Assembly (NCBI GenBank): GCA_035566435.1
Contig: DATMRF010000050.1
Coordinates: forward strand, 1 to 64,000
Origin: DATMRF01 sp035566435
GTDB taxonomy: Bacteria; Verrucomicrobiota; Verrucomicrobiia; Limisphaerales; UBA8199
Length of the DNA: 64,000 bases
Direction of reading: 5' to 3'
Of the stretch, positions 34,551 to 44,897 are shown one piece after another. The position numbers and the translations under genes are program-made. Numbering within the stretch: the stretch's first letter is position 1; every line of letters begins with the position of its first letter. The notes under the pieces are model-generated. The model was not told where the DNA came from and searched no databases. It saw nothing but the letters and a program-made list of their open reading frames with translations.

Positions 34551-37500
34551 ATGACTCTCGCTCCAAGCTGCCTTTTTCCAGTGCAAAACAAGAAATCCTC
34601 CCCCCTCGGCCGGCTCCTCCAGGGCTCCACACTCTTGCTGCCGCTGCTGGCGCCAGCCATCGCGCGCTCGCAGTTCGTTGCTTTCAACGACCACGCCCCT
34701 GGGACCATCGGCGTTACCACTTCCTCCAACGCCACCACTTATAATATCTTCGGCCGGGCGCCTGGCGCTTCCGGACCGCTCAAGGACATCAGCAGCGCAG
34801 TGTCACTGCCCGTCACCCTCACGATTACCACCAATGGCAATGTCGTGGCGTCACCTAGCGCCGCCAACCCCTCCCCCGGTACGCCGCTGTTCAATATTTT
34901 CAACGGCTACGTGGACTTCCAGGGCGCAGGGAACCCTGACGCGGCGGCCCAACTCTACCCGAATGCCACCGTCACCTACACATTCTCCGGCCTCAACACC
35001 AACCGCACCTACAGCTTCATGGGCAGCGCGGTCCGCGGCGGCAGTGGCGGCACTTACCCCCAGCGCTGGACCACTTTCCAGTTGAATGGCGCCCGCTCCT
35101 TCCGCAGTGCCCACACCGCCGGCTGCTACACCAACGGCTTGGCCATCAACCAGGTCGCCATCAACACCGGCGTCAATACCAACGGCGACATGGCTGATTG
35201 GGAAAGCATCCTCCCCGCGCTCAACGGGACCATCTCCATCGTGAGTACCCAGTACCAGGGAGCGATCCCTATAGGTGGCACCGCCAACGGCCCCTATGCC
35301 TATGCTCTCACCGGCTTCCGGCTCGTCGAGTTCAGTCCCCCGACCATCCAGTCGGCTGCCGCCGTCGGCAACAACGCCGTGCAGGTCGTCTTCTCCATCC
35401 CCGTCTCCGCCGCCACGGCCATGGCCCTCACGAACTACTCGATTACAAACCTGGTTGGCACTGTGCCGGTCCTCGGCGCTGCGTTCGTCAACGACACCAA
35501 AACGATCCAACTCACCACCGCCACGCTGGCTCCCTACGCCACACAGTGGCTCACCGTCAACCGCGTCGCCGACGCCGCCACCGGCCTCAGTGTCATCGCC
35601 ACCAATACTCAGGTCTTATTGACCAACGTGCCCTTCACAATGGGCTACATCCAACGCCAGCTCTATTTCAATGTCACCGGCGGCCCGGCCGTTTCGATTT
35701 TGACCAATAGTCCCAAATTCCCCAACAGCCCCGACCAGGTCGATTACCAGCCCAACATGGGCTGGCCCGTGGAAAATATCGCTGACAATTACGGCGGCCG
35801 CTTCTCCGGCATCCTCGTCCCGCCCCTCACCGGCAATTATTACTTCGCCATTCGCAGCGACGACGCCTCCGTGCTTTACCTCAGCCCCAATAACAACCCC
35901 GCCTACAAAAGCGTAATAACTTCCGAACCAGCCTGCTGCGAATCTTTCGACGCCCACACCAACGGTCCCTTCCTCCTCAACGCCGGCCAGCGCTATTACA
36001 TCGAGGCCTTGATGAAGGAAAATCTCGGCTCGGATTATCTTTACGTCGCCTGGAAGACCCCCACCAATTTATCCTGGACCGTGATCTCCGGGACTGCTCT
36101 CGGCAACTACCTCAACGTCGCCGGGTCCTCGCTCACCATCCTCCAGCAGCCCACCAGCACCACCGGCATGGCCGATTACACCGCGACCTTCACCGTCGCC
36201 GCCAGCGGCAGTTCTGTCGCCACCACCACCCTCAACTATCAGTGGCAATTGAACGGTTTCGATATCGCCGGAGCCACCACCGCCAAATACACCACTCCGA
36301 CACTCCACGCCTCCGATAACGGCTCACTTTATCGCGTCCTGGTCGCCATTCCCGGCAAAGCCCTGTTGAGCGCCAATGCCACGCTTACGGTCGTCCCCGA
36401 CACCATCCCCCCAACGGTCATCCGAGCCTTCAATCTCGGCCCGACCAACGTTCAGCTCGTCTTCTCGAAACCCGTGGATCCCGCCAGCGCCACCAGTTTG
36501 CTCAACTACGGCTTCTCCGGCGGTGTTTCCATCGGCACCGCGGCGCTCGACTCGAGCAGCACCAACGTCATCCTCACTACCACACCGCTGGTTTACGGCA
36601 GCAACTATTCCGTCACCATCAACAACGTCCGCGACCAGGCTGTTCCGCCCAACACCGTCGCCGCCAATACCATCGTCACTTTCCTCGCCTCCCCTTACGC
36701 CCCCCAGGACATTGGCAACCCTGCCATCCCTTCTTCCGTCACCATCCTCACCAACGGCCTCAATGTCACCGCCGCCGGCAGTGATCTCGGTGGGGTCTCC
36801 GACCAATTCAACTTCAACTGTCAGGTGCGCTCGGGCGATTTCGATGTCAGCGCCCGCGTCGCCGGCCTGAGCCTCGCCGACGTCTGGACAAAAGCCGGCC
36901 TCATCGCTCGGGAGACACTCGATCCGGCCAGCCGCTTCGCCGCCGCTCTCGCGACCCCCACGATGACGGGGTGCTTTTTCGAATTTCGCGATCCGGCTTA
37001 TAGCGCGAGCAGAGCCATGGGCAGTTTCCCGGCGAATTATCCTTACACCTGGTTGCGCCTCAAACGCGCCGGCAACCAGTTCACGGGGTTCGCCGGTTAC
37101 GACGGTCAGACCTGGACGCAACTGGGCAGCGTCTCGATCGCCATGGCGACGCAGATCTATTTCGGCTTCGCCGTCTCGAGCCACAATAGCGCCCAAGCCG
37201 CCATCGCGCAGTTCCGGGACATCGCCGACGTGGGGACCAACGCCGTCGCCGGCGCCCTGGTCAATCCTCACGAACCCATGGGACCTTGCAGCCGGCTCAC
37301 CCCGGTTGTGATTTCCGAGATCATGTATAAACCCGCGCCTCGGACGGATACCAACAACCTGGAATTCCTCGAACTCTACAATTCCAATCCCTACTACCAG
37401 GACATCAGCGGTTACCAGGTTGTTTGCGCCGACATGAATTACACCTTCCCACCGGGCACGGTCATGGCCGGCGGCGCGTACCTGGTGATTGCCGCTTCAC

Positions 37501-40500
37501 CCACGAGTATCCGCAGTGTCTATGGAATCACCAACGTCCTCGGGCCTTACACCGGCAGCCTCAAGAAGTCCGAAACGCTCGAGTTACTGGATGAGCGAGA
37601 GGCCATCATCCTGACCGTCCCCTACTCGAACGGCTCGCCCTGGCCGGTGGCGGCGGATGGCACCGGGCACTCGCTGGTGCTCGCCAGGCCGACCTACGGC
37701 GAAGGCGATCCGCGCGCCTGGGACATCAGCGACGTCGTCGGTGGATCGCCCGGCGCGATGGATGCCTTCCGGCCCAGCCCCCTGCGCAATGTCGTCATCA
37801 ACGAGTTCCTGGCCCACAGTGATCCTCCCTATTCCGATTTCGTCGAGCTTTACAACCACGCCAACCAGCCTGTCGATATCTCCGGCTGCGTCCTGACCGA
37901 CGACCCGGCCACGAACAAGTTCCTGATTCCAGCCGGCACCGTCATACCCGCGGCCGGGTTTGTTTCCTTTGACGAAATAACCATGCAGTTCGGTTTGGCC
38001 GCGCCAGGGGCAACCCTCTATTTCAAGAACTCCGACCAAAGCCGCATCCTCGACGCGGTTCAATACGCCGGCCAAGGCCACAACGTTTCCAATGGCCGCT
38101 GGCCCGATGGCGCCGGCGAGTTCTACCCCCTGGCGATCCCGACGCCCGGCGGGCCAAACACGAACATCCTGCTAAGCGACGTCGTGATCGACGAGTTGAT
38201 GTATGCCCCCATCAGCGGCAACGACGATGATCAATACGTCGAGCTTTACAACCGCAGCGCCAACCCGGTGGACCTGAGCGGCTGGCAATTGGCCGATGCC
38301 ATCAGCTTTACGATCCCGACCAATACCATCCTTGCGCCCGACGGGTACCTGGTGGTCGCCCGTAACGCCGCGCGTCTGCGCGCGAATTACAGCAACTTGA
38401 ACACGACCAATTGCCTTGGAGATTTCGGTGGCAAACTCTCGCACAAAGGCGAGCACCTCGCCTTGACCATGCCCGACGTCATCCACCTGACCAACACAAT
38501 CCAGGTCACGGTCAACGACCTGACCTACGGCACCGGCGGACGTTGGGGCCAATGGTCCCACGGCGGCGGCAGCAGCCTCGAGTTGATTAATCCCAACGTT
38601 AATAATCGCCTCGCCTACAATTGGGCTGACAGCGACGAGACGATGAAATCGGTGTGGACGAACCTCGAATACACCGGCGTTCTGGACAACGGCGCCAATT
38701 ATACCAATGGCCCCATTAACCTCGTCCAGCTCGGCTTAATGGACGTCGGCGAATGCCTCGTCGATAACGTCGAAGTCCGGCCCGGCGGGATAAACGGTCC
38801 AAATATCATCGCGAACAGCGATTTTGAGATCGACTTGAGTAACTGGTCCCCGCAGGGCGATCATATCCGCTCCAGCCTCGAGACCGCCCTCGGCGGCTAC
38901 CAAAGCAGCCAGTCCTTGCACCTCCGCTCCAGTGATAGCGTCTGGACCCTCGGCGATGGCGTCCAGGGCATGCTCACGCAGACCACTCTTGGAGCGGGCC
39001 AGACTGCCACCCTCCGGCTCAAAGCCCGCTGGCTCGCCGGCTGGCCGGAGGTCCTCATGCGCCTTCGCGGCAACTGGCTCGAAGTCACCGGCGGCATGCC
39101 CGTGCCGGCCAACCTGGGGACGCCCGGCATGCCCAACAGCCGCTATGTCACCTATCCCGGGCCTGCCATTTATGAAGTGAAGCATTCCCCGCCCCTCCCT
39201 TCCGCCAATCAACCGGTCGTCGTTACAGCGCGTTTTCACGACTTCAATCCGTTCCGGCCAACCCTCCTGTACCGAATCGATACGGGCGTTAATCCATTCC
39301 CCGCCTATAACTACCTCCCTATGGTGGACGACGGCACCGGCGATGATGCCGTCGCCGGTGACGGGGTCTATACCGCCACAATTCCCGCCCAAACAAACGG
39401 CACCGTCGTCGCTTTCCTCGTGCAGGCTCAGGATCTGATCTACGGCCCTATAACCACCTTCCCGGCCGACCTGCAGAACAACGCCGGTGTGCCTCGCGAA
39501 TGCGTCGTCGCTTTCGGCGACCCCATCCCGACCGGCAGTTTCGGCCACCACCACGTTTTCATCACGCAAAACTGGGCCCAGCGCTGGGCCAACGGCGGCG
39601 GCGTCTCGCACGAAACCCATGATGGCACCTGGGTGGATAGTGGCGGACGCATCGTCTATGATTGGATGGGCCGCTACGCCGGCAGCCCCTATCATCAGTA
39701 TTTGGGCTCCCCGGTCACCACCATCGGCGGCATGCACTGGCTCATGCCCGAGGACGACCAGGTTTTCGGCACCACCTCCTTCAATAAGCAGCACGTGCCC
39801 GGCAACGGTCCGCTGGATGACAATACGCTGCAGCGCGAGCAGGCCGCGTTTTGGATGGCACGCCAGATCGGGTTGCCCGTCCAGAATCGCCGCTTCTATG
39901 TCTATTACGTCAATGGCGTCCGGCATGCCCCCTTGATGGAGGATGCGCAAGTCCCCGGCGCCGAAATGCTCAAGGAGTACTTTCCCAACGACAGCAACGG
40001 TGTGCTGTACAAAAACCACTCTTGGTTTGAAGGCGATATTAATCAGCAAGCCAACGCATACATGAGTTTTAACAACAAGTCGTGGTGCCTGCTTGGAAAA
40101 TTCACGACCACCATCAACGGTGTCCCCAACCTCTACAAGCTTGCTCGTTACCGCTGGATGTGGTGGATCCGCCAGTTTCCTGATTCGGCCAACAACTTCA
40201 ACGATGTGTTCGCGTTGATTGACGCCGCCAATACCCCCACTAATCTCCCGGCTTACTACGCCAACATGGAAAGCCAGGTTGATACCGACGAATGGCTACG
40301 CCTCTCGGCCATGGAACACGCCACCGGCGATTGGGACTCATTCTTCACTCAGAACCAGTGGAACATGTACTGTTACAAACCGACCATGGGCAAATGGACC
40401 GCCCTCAAATGGGATTGGAACATCACGCTGGGCAGCGGCACCCAGACGTGGCCACCCGACGGCAGCAAGCTCTTCACCACCGGCGCCAATGATCCCGTGA

Positions 40501-43238
40501 TGGCTACCTTCCAAAACTATCCGGCCTACCGGCGCACTTATTTGCGCGCGCTTCAGGACATCGCCAATCTCGCGATGAACAACGCGGTCGTGAACCCGCT
40601 GCTGGATGCCAAGTATGCAGCATTCGCCGCCAACGGCCTGGCCACCACTGCTTACAACGGTCTCACGGTCGTAGATCCGGCCGTCGCGGGGGGCCTTGAA
40701 AGTTGGATTGGGACCATGCACAACTCCATCCTGACGGCCCTCGTGAACCAGGGCGTAAGCAGCGTCCCCTTCATGGTAAACATGGCGGTCGTGAACAACA
40801 ACGCTGCCCAGGTGGGCGGAACCGCGCCGCTCGCGGTTAAGAACATCTGCTTTAACGGCATCCCCTATCCAGTGACGTGGACCAGTGTCACCACCTGGCT
40901 CGTCACGGTCCCGCTGCTCCCGGGGCTCAACAACTTTAATATCGTCGGTGTGGACCCTCACGGCCGACCTGTACCCGGGGCCACCAACTCTGTAGCGGTC
41001 AACTATGGTGGTTCCGTTCCCTCTCCCGTAGGACAGGTGCTCATCAATGAAATCATGTACAACCCGGCAGTGCCCAATGCTCAATATGTCGAACTGTACA
41101 ACCGCTCAGCGACCTCCACATTCGACTTGTCGGGCTGGCAATTACAGGGACTGGGCTATACCTTCCCGTCCGGCTCTTTGCTCACACCGAACAGCTTTTT
41201 GGTGCTGGTGTCCAACCCCTCCGCCTTCTCAGCCGCCTATGGCGGTACTATCCCAATCTTCGACACGGTCAGCGCACCCCTGCAAACCGGCGGCCAAACC
41301 CTGGTCCTGGTTCGTCCCGGCACCAACGCGGCCATTAACCTCGTCGTCACAGGCACTCGATTTGGCGCCGCGCCGCCCTGGCCGCCGGGCGCCAACGGCC
41401 TCGGCAGTTCCCTCCAGTTGATCGACCCAGGCCAGGACAACTGGCGCCCGGGCAATTGGGCCGGGAGTTTTCCTCCGGCGGCGCTCAGTCCCGGTACCAC
41501 CAACACGGCCCTGGCCAGCTTGCCGTCTTTCCCACCGCTCTGGCTCAATGAACTCCAGGCCGATAATCTCACCGGCATCACCAACAGCGCCGGCCAGCAC
41601 ACCCCGTGGGTGGAACTTTACAACCCAAGCACCAACATCGTTTCCCTAAGCGGATTATACCTCGCCAATGATTACAGCAACCTCACCGCCTGGGCCTTCC
41701 CCGCCGGCGCCAGCATCAATCCGGGCGAATTCAAGGTCATCTTCGCTGACAGCCAGACCAATCTCTCGACCCTCGCCGAACTGCACACCAGCTTCACGCT
41801 CCAGAGCGGCAGCGGTTCGCTCGCCTTGAGCCGCCTCTACAACAGCCAACCTCAGGTGCTCGATTACATCGATTATGCCAACCTGGGCCTCAATCATTCC
41901 TTAGGCTCGTTCCCCGACGGCCAATGCTTTTATCGTCAGGAATTCTTGCACGTCACTCCAGGCAGCGCCAACGATGGAACCACCTTTCCTTCCTCTATCC
42001 CTTACGCTATCCCGGCCGCGGTTTACGCACAGGATTTTAATACGCTGCCCGACCCGGGTGCCGCCTCCGTCAATACCGCGAACCCTGTCACTATCAATGG
42101 CGTCACATATTCGCTGTCCAATCCTTATGACTTTGCTTTCCCAGCGACCGCCAGCGGCAACGCCGGAGGACTGGGGCTGCCCGGTTTAGCGGGCTGGCAC
42201 GGGCTCTCGGCGCTTCTCTCCAGGTTCGGCGCCACCGATGGCGATCAAACCACCGGCGGCCAAATCAGTTTTGGTCCACCCAGTAGCACCAACCGCGCCC
42301 TGGGTCTGCTGGCCACCACCAGCACCGGTGCCACCGCTTTTGGTGCCAGGTTCATCAACAAAACCACCAATGTTCTTCACTTTATCAACCTGCAATTCAC
42401 GGGCGAGCTCTGGCGCCAATCGGACAAGAGCAAAATACTGGAGTTCTATTATCTGATCGATCCTGCCGGCACGAACGCCTTTTCAACGAATTACACCGCG
42501 TTCTTGCCGGCCTTGAACGTTGCCTTCCCCGCGAATCCGGCCGACGTCGGCGGCGTGCCCGTCGATGGCACTTCCCCCGCCAACCAAACCAATCTCAGCG
42601 TCATCAATCAGGCGATTACCAATTGGCCCCCCGCCGCCGCATTGTGGCTCGTGTGGGAAATGGCCGATTCCGGCGGCAAAGCGCAGGGTCTGGCTATCGA
42701 CAACCTCAGCTTCTCTTCCGCGCCCGGCCTTCCAAATACCGCCCCTGTCCTGGCGCCGCTCAGCGATCGTTTCGTCATCCTGGGCCAGACCCTCACCTTC
42801 ACCGCCAGTGCCACCGACACCGACCAACCTCCGGAGAGCCTCACCTTCACCCTCGGTGCGGCAGCGCCCAGTGGCGCCGCCATCGCTCCCTCGAGCGGTC
42901 AGTTCAGTTGGACGCCGCCTTCCGCTCCCGCAACCAATGCGATCAGCATCATTGTCACCGACAACGGCACGCCGAGCCTGAGCGCGACCCAGAGCTTCAC
43001 CGTCACCGTTTTCTCGCCTCCGCAGTTACAGAACCTCAGCCTGAACGGAAACCAATTCACCTTTAGTTGGCTTTCACTCAACACGCAGACCTACCAGGTT
43101 GAGTACAGCACCAATCTCACCGCGGGCGCGTGGACCCCGCTGGGAACACCCGTCAGCGGTACCGGCACGTTACGCACCTTCACCAATAGTCCTGCCACAA
43201 TCTCACAAGGCTTCTTCCGGCTCAGAATCCTGCCCTGA
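34551..43238 (+). CDS. Giant secreted protein: PA14, lamin-tail repeats, CotH-like domain
   Basis: The 2895-residue protein has a signal sequence (hydrophobic 20-39, ARSQFVAF). In order it shows Ig-like domains, a PA14 domain (about 365-515, RFSGILVPPLTGNYYFAIRS), more Ig-like domains (to about 730), and a beta-sandwich (about 750-890). Lamin-tail domains occur at about 915, 1080, 1210, 2160 and 2330 (VVISEIMY, VVINEFL, VVIDELMY, VLINEIMY, LWLNELQ, each followed by VELYN-type strands). A CotH-like region spans about 1660-2010 (MEDAQVPGAEMLKEYFPN, KWDWNITLG) and a cadherin-like domain about 2728-2815. The C-terminus (YQVEYSTNL to GFFRLRILP) is also seen in the next protein. Probable cell-surface binding or glycan-modifying protein; the activity is unproven. 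The next gene starts 10 nt downstream. Confidence 0.85.
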   Translation: MTLAPSCLFPVQNKKSSPLGRLLQGSTLLLPLLAPAIARSQFVAFNDHAPGTIGVTTSSNATTYNIFGRAPGASGPLKDISSAVSLPVTLTITTNGNVVASPSAANPSPGTPLFNIFNGYVDFQGAGNPDAAAQLYPNATVTYTFSGLNTNRTYSFMGSAVRGGSGGTYPQRWTTFQLNGARSFRSAHTAGCYTNGLAINQVAINTGVNTNGDMADWESILPALNGTISIVSTQYQGAIPIGGTANGPYAYALTGFRLVEFSPPTIQSAAAVGNNAVQVVFSIPVSAATAMALTNYSITNLVGTVPVLGAAFVNDTKTIQLTTATLAPYATQWLTVNRVADAATGLSVIATNTQVLLTNVPFTMGYIQRQLYFNVTGGPAVSILTNSPKFPNSPDQVDYQPNMGWPVENIADNYGGRFSGILVPPLTGNYYFAIRSDDASVLYLSPNNNPAYKSVITSEPACCESFDAHTNGPFLLNAGQRYYIEALMKENLGSDYLYVAWKTPTNLSWTVISGTALGNYLNVAGSSLTILQQPTSTTGMADYTATFTVAASGSSVATTTLNYQWQLNGFDIAGATTAKYTTPTLHASDNGSLYRVLVAIPGKALLSANATLTVVPDTIPPTVIRAFNLGPTNVQLVFSKPVDPASATSLLNYGFSGGVSIGTAALDSSSTNVILTTTPLVYGSNYSVTINNVRDQAVPPNTVAANTIVTFLASPYAPQDIGNPAIPSSVTILTNGLNVTAAGSDLGGVSDQFNFNCQVRSGDFDVSARVAGLSLADVWTKAGLIARETLDPASRFAAALATPTMTGCFFEFRDPAYSASRAMGSFPANYPYTWLRLKRAGNQFTGFAGYDGQTWTQLGSVSIAMATQIYFGFAVSSHNSAQAAIAQFRDIADVGTNAVAGALVNPHEPMGPCSRLTPVVISEIMYKPAPRTDTNNLEFLELYNSNPYYQDISGYQVVCADMNYTFPPGTVMAGGAYLVIAASPTSIRSVYGITNVLGPYTGSLKKSETLELLDEREAIILTVPYSNGSPWPVAADGTGHSLVLARPTYGEGDPRAWDISDVVGGSPGAMDAFRPSPLRNVVINEFLAHSDPPYSDFVELYNHANQPVDISGCVLTDDPATNKFLIPAGTVIPAAGFVSFDEITMQFGLAAPGATLYFKNSDQSRILDAVQYAGQGHNVSNGRWPDGAGEFYPLAIPTPGGPNTNILLSDVVIDELMYAPISGNDDDQYVELYNRSANPVDLSGWQLADAISFTIPTNTILAPDGYLVVARNAARLRANYSNLNTTNCLGDFGGKLSHKGEHLALTMPDVIHLTNTIQVTVNDLTYGTGGRWGQWSHGGGSSLELINPNVNNRLAYNWADSDETMKSVWTNLEYTGVLDNGANYTNGPINLVQLGLMDVGECLVDNVEVRPGGINGPNIIANSDFEIDLSNWSPQGDHIRSSLETALGGYQSSQSLHLRSSDSVWTLGDGVQGMLTQTTLGAGQTATLRLKARWLAGWPEVLMRLRGNWLEVTGGMPVPANLGTPGMPNSRYVTYPGPAIYEVKHSPPLPSANQPVVVTARFHDFNPFRPTLLYRIDTGVNPFPAYNYLPMVDDGTGDDAVAGDGVYTATIPAQTNGTVVAFLVQAQDLIYGPITTFPADLQNNAGVPRECVVAFGDPIPTGSFGHHHVFITQNWAQRWANGGGVSHETHDGTWVDSGGRIVYDWMGRYAGSPYHQYLGSPVTTIGGMHWLMPEDDQVFGTTSFNKQHVPGNGPLDDNTLQREQAAFWMARQIGLPVQNRRFYVYYVNGVRHAPLMEDAQVPGAEMLKEYFPNDSNGVLYKNHSWFEGDINQQANAYMSFNNKSWCLLGKFTTTINGVPNLYKLARYRWMWWIRQFPDSANNFNDVFALIDAANTPTNLPAYYANMESQVDTDEWLRLSAMEHATGDWDSFFTQNQWNMYCYKPTMGKWTALKWDWNITLGSGTQTWPPDGSKLFTTGANDPVMATFQNYPAYRRTYLRALQDIANLAMNNAVVNPLLDAKYAAFAANGLATTAYNGLTVVDPAVAGGLESWIGTMHNSILTALVNQGVSSVPFMVNMAVVNNNAAQVGGTAPLAVKNICFNGIPYPVTWTSVTTWLVTVPLLPGLNNFNIVGVDPHGRPVPGATNSVAVNYGGSVPSPVGQVLINEIMYNPAVPNAQYVELYNRSATSTFDLSGWQLQGLGYTFPSGSLLTPNSFLVLVSNPSAFSAAYGGTIPIFDTVSAPLQTGGQTLVLVRPGTNAAINLVVTGTRFGAAPPWPPGANGLGSSLQLIDPGQDNWRPGNWAGSFPPAALSPGTTNTALASLPSFPPLWLNELQADNLTGITNSAGQHTPWVELYNPSTNIVSLSGLYLANDYSNLTAWAFPAGASINPGEFKVIFADSQTNLSTLAELHTSFTLQSGSGSLALSRLYNSQPQVLDYIDYANLGLNHSLGSFPDGQCFYRQEFLHVTPGSANDGTTFPSSIPYAIPAAVYAQDFNTLPDPGAASVNTANPVTINGVTYSLSNPYDFAFPATASGNAGGLGLPGLAGWHGLSALLSRFGATDGDQTTGGQISFGPPSSTNRALGLLATTSTGATAFGARFINKTTNVLHFINLQFTGELWRQSDKSKILEFYYLIDPAGTNAFSTNYTAFLPALNVAFPANPADVGGVPVDGTSPANQTNLSVINQAITNWPPAAALWLVWEMADSGGKAQGLAIDNLSFSSAPGLPNTAPVLAPLSDRFVILGQTLTFTASATDTDQPPESLTFTLGAAAPSGAAIAPSSGQFSWTPPSAPATNAISIIVTDNGTPSLSATQSFTVTVFSPPQLQNLSLNGNQFTFSWLSLNTQTYQVEYSTNLTAGAWTPLGTPVSGTGTLRTFTNSPATISQGFFRLRILP

Positions 43239-43248
43239 ATAAGAAACC

Positions 43249-44727
43249 ATGCCCAATAGTATCAGCCGACGACACGAGACTCGGTTCCATTCCGCCCTTG
43301 GTCCGCCCTTGGCAGGGATGCGGAGAGCCGGCACTCGGCACTTACTCACCGCTGCCGTGGTCCTGTTGCACCTTTCGCCCTGCAGCGCTCTCACTCTTAC
43401 TACCCTGGTTTCCTTCGGTGGTACCAACGGCGCAGCCCCTTCTGCTGCCCTCCTTCAGGGAGCAGACGGCAATTTCCGTGGCACGACCGAAAGCGGCGGG
43501 ATGCCGGGTAGCCGCGGTACTATATTCATGATGACCCCATCGGGCGCCTTGACGACGCTCCTTGAGTTCGCCTCACCTTATTCCTATGGCGCCGATCCTC
43601 AGGCCGCCCTCGTGCTTGGACCTGACGGCGATTTTTATGGCGCTGCCCCTGCCGGCGGTGCCTATAGCCGGGGCACCGCATTCAGAATCAGCCCCGATGG
43701 CGTGCCTGACCTGCTGTACTCCTTCGTCGGTACGTACGACGGAAGTCAGCCGTTTGGAGCGCTCGCGCGAGGCAGCGACGGAAATCTTTATGGCACGACA
43801 TTCGGCGGCGGCTTTTATCTGAACGGCACGGTGTTTCAAATGACCACGAATGGCACGCTCAACTCCCTCTACTCGTTCAGCGGACCCGATGGCGCTAATC
43901 CCTATGCGGGACTAATCCAGGGCCGGGATGGCAATTTCTATGGCACGACAGAATACGGCGGCGGTGCCTACAACGGCACGGACTTCAGCGGGCAAGGCAC
44001 CATATTTCAGCTAATGGCCAATGGCACTCTTAACACCTTGGTTTATTTCGGCGGCAAAAACGGCGTTTACCCCACCGCCGGCCTGGTCCAGGCAGCCGAT
44101 GGGCGCTTTTATGGCACGACTTACCGCGGCGGCACTAATGGGGACAATGGCACCGTCTTCAGGATGAGTACCAACGGCGCCCTGACAACCCTCGTGATGT
44201 TCAATGGCACGAATGGCGCCCTCCCTTCCAGCGGCCTGGTTGGCGCCACAGATGGCAGTTTCTACGGAACCACTTCCTGCGGCGGCATTGGCTATAACGG
44301 TTCACCGTCAAGCGGTTATGGTACGGTATTCAAGGTAACAACCAATGGCGTCCTTACCACAGTCGCTTTTTTCACTGGCATCAATGGCAATACGCCCTTG
44401 GCTGGACTGGTCCAAGGTACGGATGGCAACCTCTATGGCACTACCTCAGGCGGCGGCGCCTACAACAATGGCACCGTCTTTCAGCTTAGCTCGGCGTCTT
44501 CGCCGCCACCGGTCTTCCAAACGGTGAGCCAGTCTGGCGCCATCATCACCCTCACCTGGTCCGCGGTCGCCGGACGGGCGTACCAGGTCCAGGCCAGCAC
44601 CAATTTTAGTCAGGCTAATTGGAATAATAAGAACGGCTTAGTAACCGCCACCAACTCCACAGCGACCTGGTCCGAGGGCGTCGGTCCTGACCCCCAGCGA
44701 TTTTATCGAGTCCTCCTCCTGCCGTAA
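43249..44727 (+). CDS. Secreted GloVer-repeat protein
   Basis: The 492-residue protein has an N-terminal basic stretch and hydrophobic segment (HLLTAAVVLLHLSPCSALT), which is a signal peptide or anchor. About seven repeats of roughly 52 residues follow, with the pattern LTTLVSFGGTNGA..P.AGLVQG.DGNFYGTT..GG..GTVF. This is the Gloeobacter-Verrucomicrobia (GloVer) repeat, likely a beta-propeller. The last 80 residues (AYQVQASTNF to QRFYRVLLLP) are the same C-terminal module as in the upstream giant protein. Probably exported with it and co-transcribed. The specific role is unknown. Confidence 0.88.
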   Translation: MPNSISRRHETRFHSALGPPLAGMRRAGTRHLLTAAVVLLHLSPCSALTLTTLVSFGGTNGAAPSAALLQGADGNFRGTTESGGMPGSRGTIFMMTPSGALTTLLEFASPYSYGADPQAALVLGPDGDFYGAAPAGGAYSRGTAFRISPDGVPDLLYSFVGTYDGSQPFGALARGSDGNLYGTTFGGGFYLNGTVFQMTTNGTLNSLYSFSGPDGANPYAGLIQGRDGNFYGTTEYGGGAYNGTDFSGQGTIFQLMANGTLNTLVYFGGKNGVYPTAGLVQAADGRFYGTTYRGGTNGDNGTVFRMSTNGALTTLVMFNGTNGALPSSGLVGATDGSFYGTTSCGGIGYNGSPSSGYGTVFKVTTNGVLTTVAFFTGINGNTPLAGLVQGTDGNLYGTTSGGGAYNNGTVFQLSSASSPPPVFQTVSQSGAIITLTWSAVAGRAYQVQASTNFSQANWNNKNGLVTATNSTATWSEGVGPDPQRFYRVLLLP

Positions 44728-44751
44728 GCGGCTGTCCGCCAAAAAGGGTAG

Positions 44752-44773
44752 GGCTGTTTGTCCCCAAACAGCC
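44752..44773. terminator. Hairpin, 9-bp perfect stem with TCCC loop
   Basis: GGCTGTTTG-TCCC-CAAACAGCC lies 24 nt past the GloVer gene, in the convergent spacer 44728-44897. Together with the next hairpin it could stop transcription from both sides, though neither is followed by a T-run. Confidence 0.5.
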
Positions 44774-44832
44774 GCACTTCAAAACCTGGCGGAAGCACTA
44801 CGGGCGCCGGGAACTCGCCTGCGTTCTGGAGT

Positions 44833-44850
44833 GCGGCAGTCCTCTGCCGC
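44833..44850. terminator. Hairpin, 7-bp perfect stem with TCCT loop
   Basis: GCGGCAG-TCCT-CTGCCGC lies 47 nt past the end of the rhamnosidase gene on the opposite strand. Its loop is the complement of the AGGA loop of the hairpin at 11323, and the two have similar geometry. Confidence 0.5.
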
Positions 44851-44897
44851 TTTCAACTCCCCCCGCTCCTGTCTACCGCGTCGAATCGCACGGCGCC

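Noticed and set aside
38736..40049. 437-residue open frame on the minus strand
   Set aside because: Shadow of the giant secreted protein gene; no recognisable domain.
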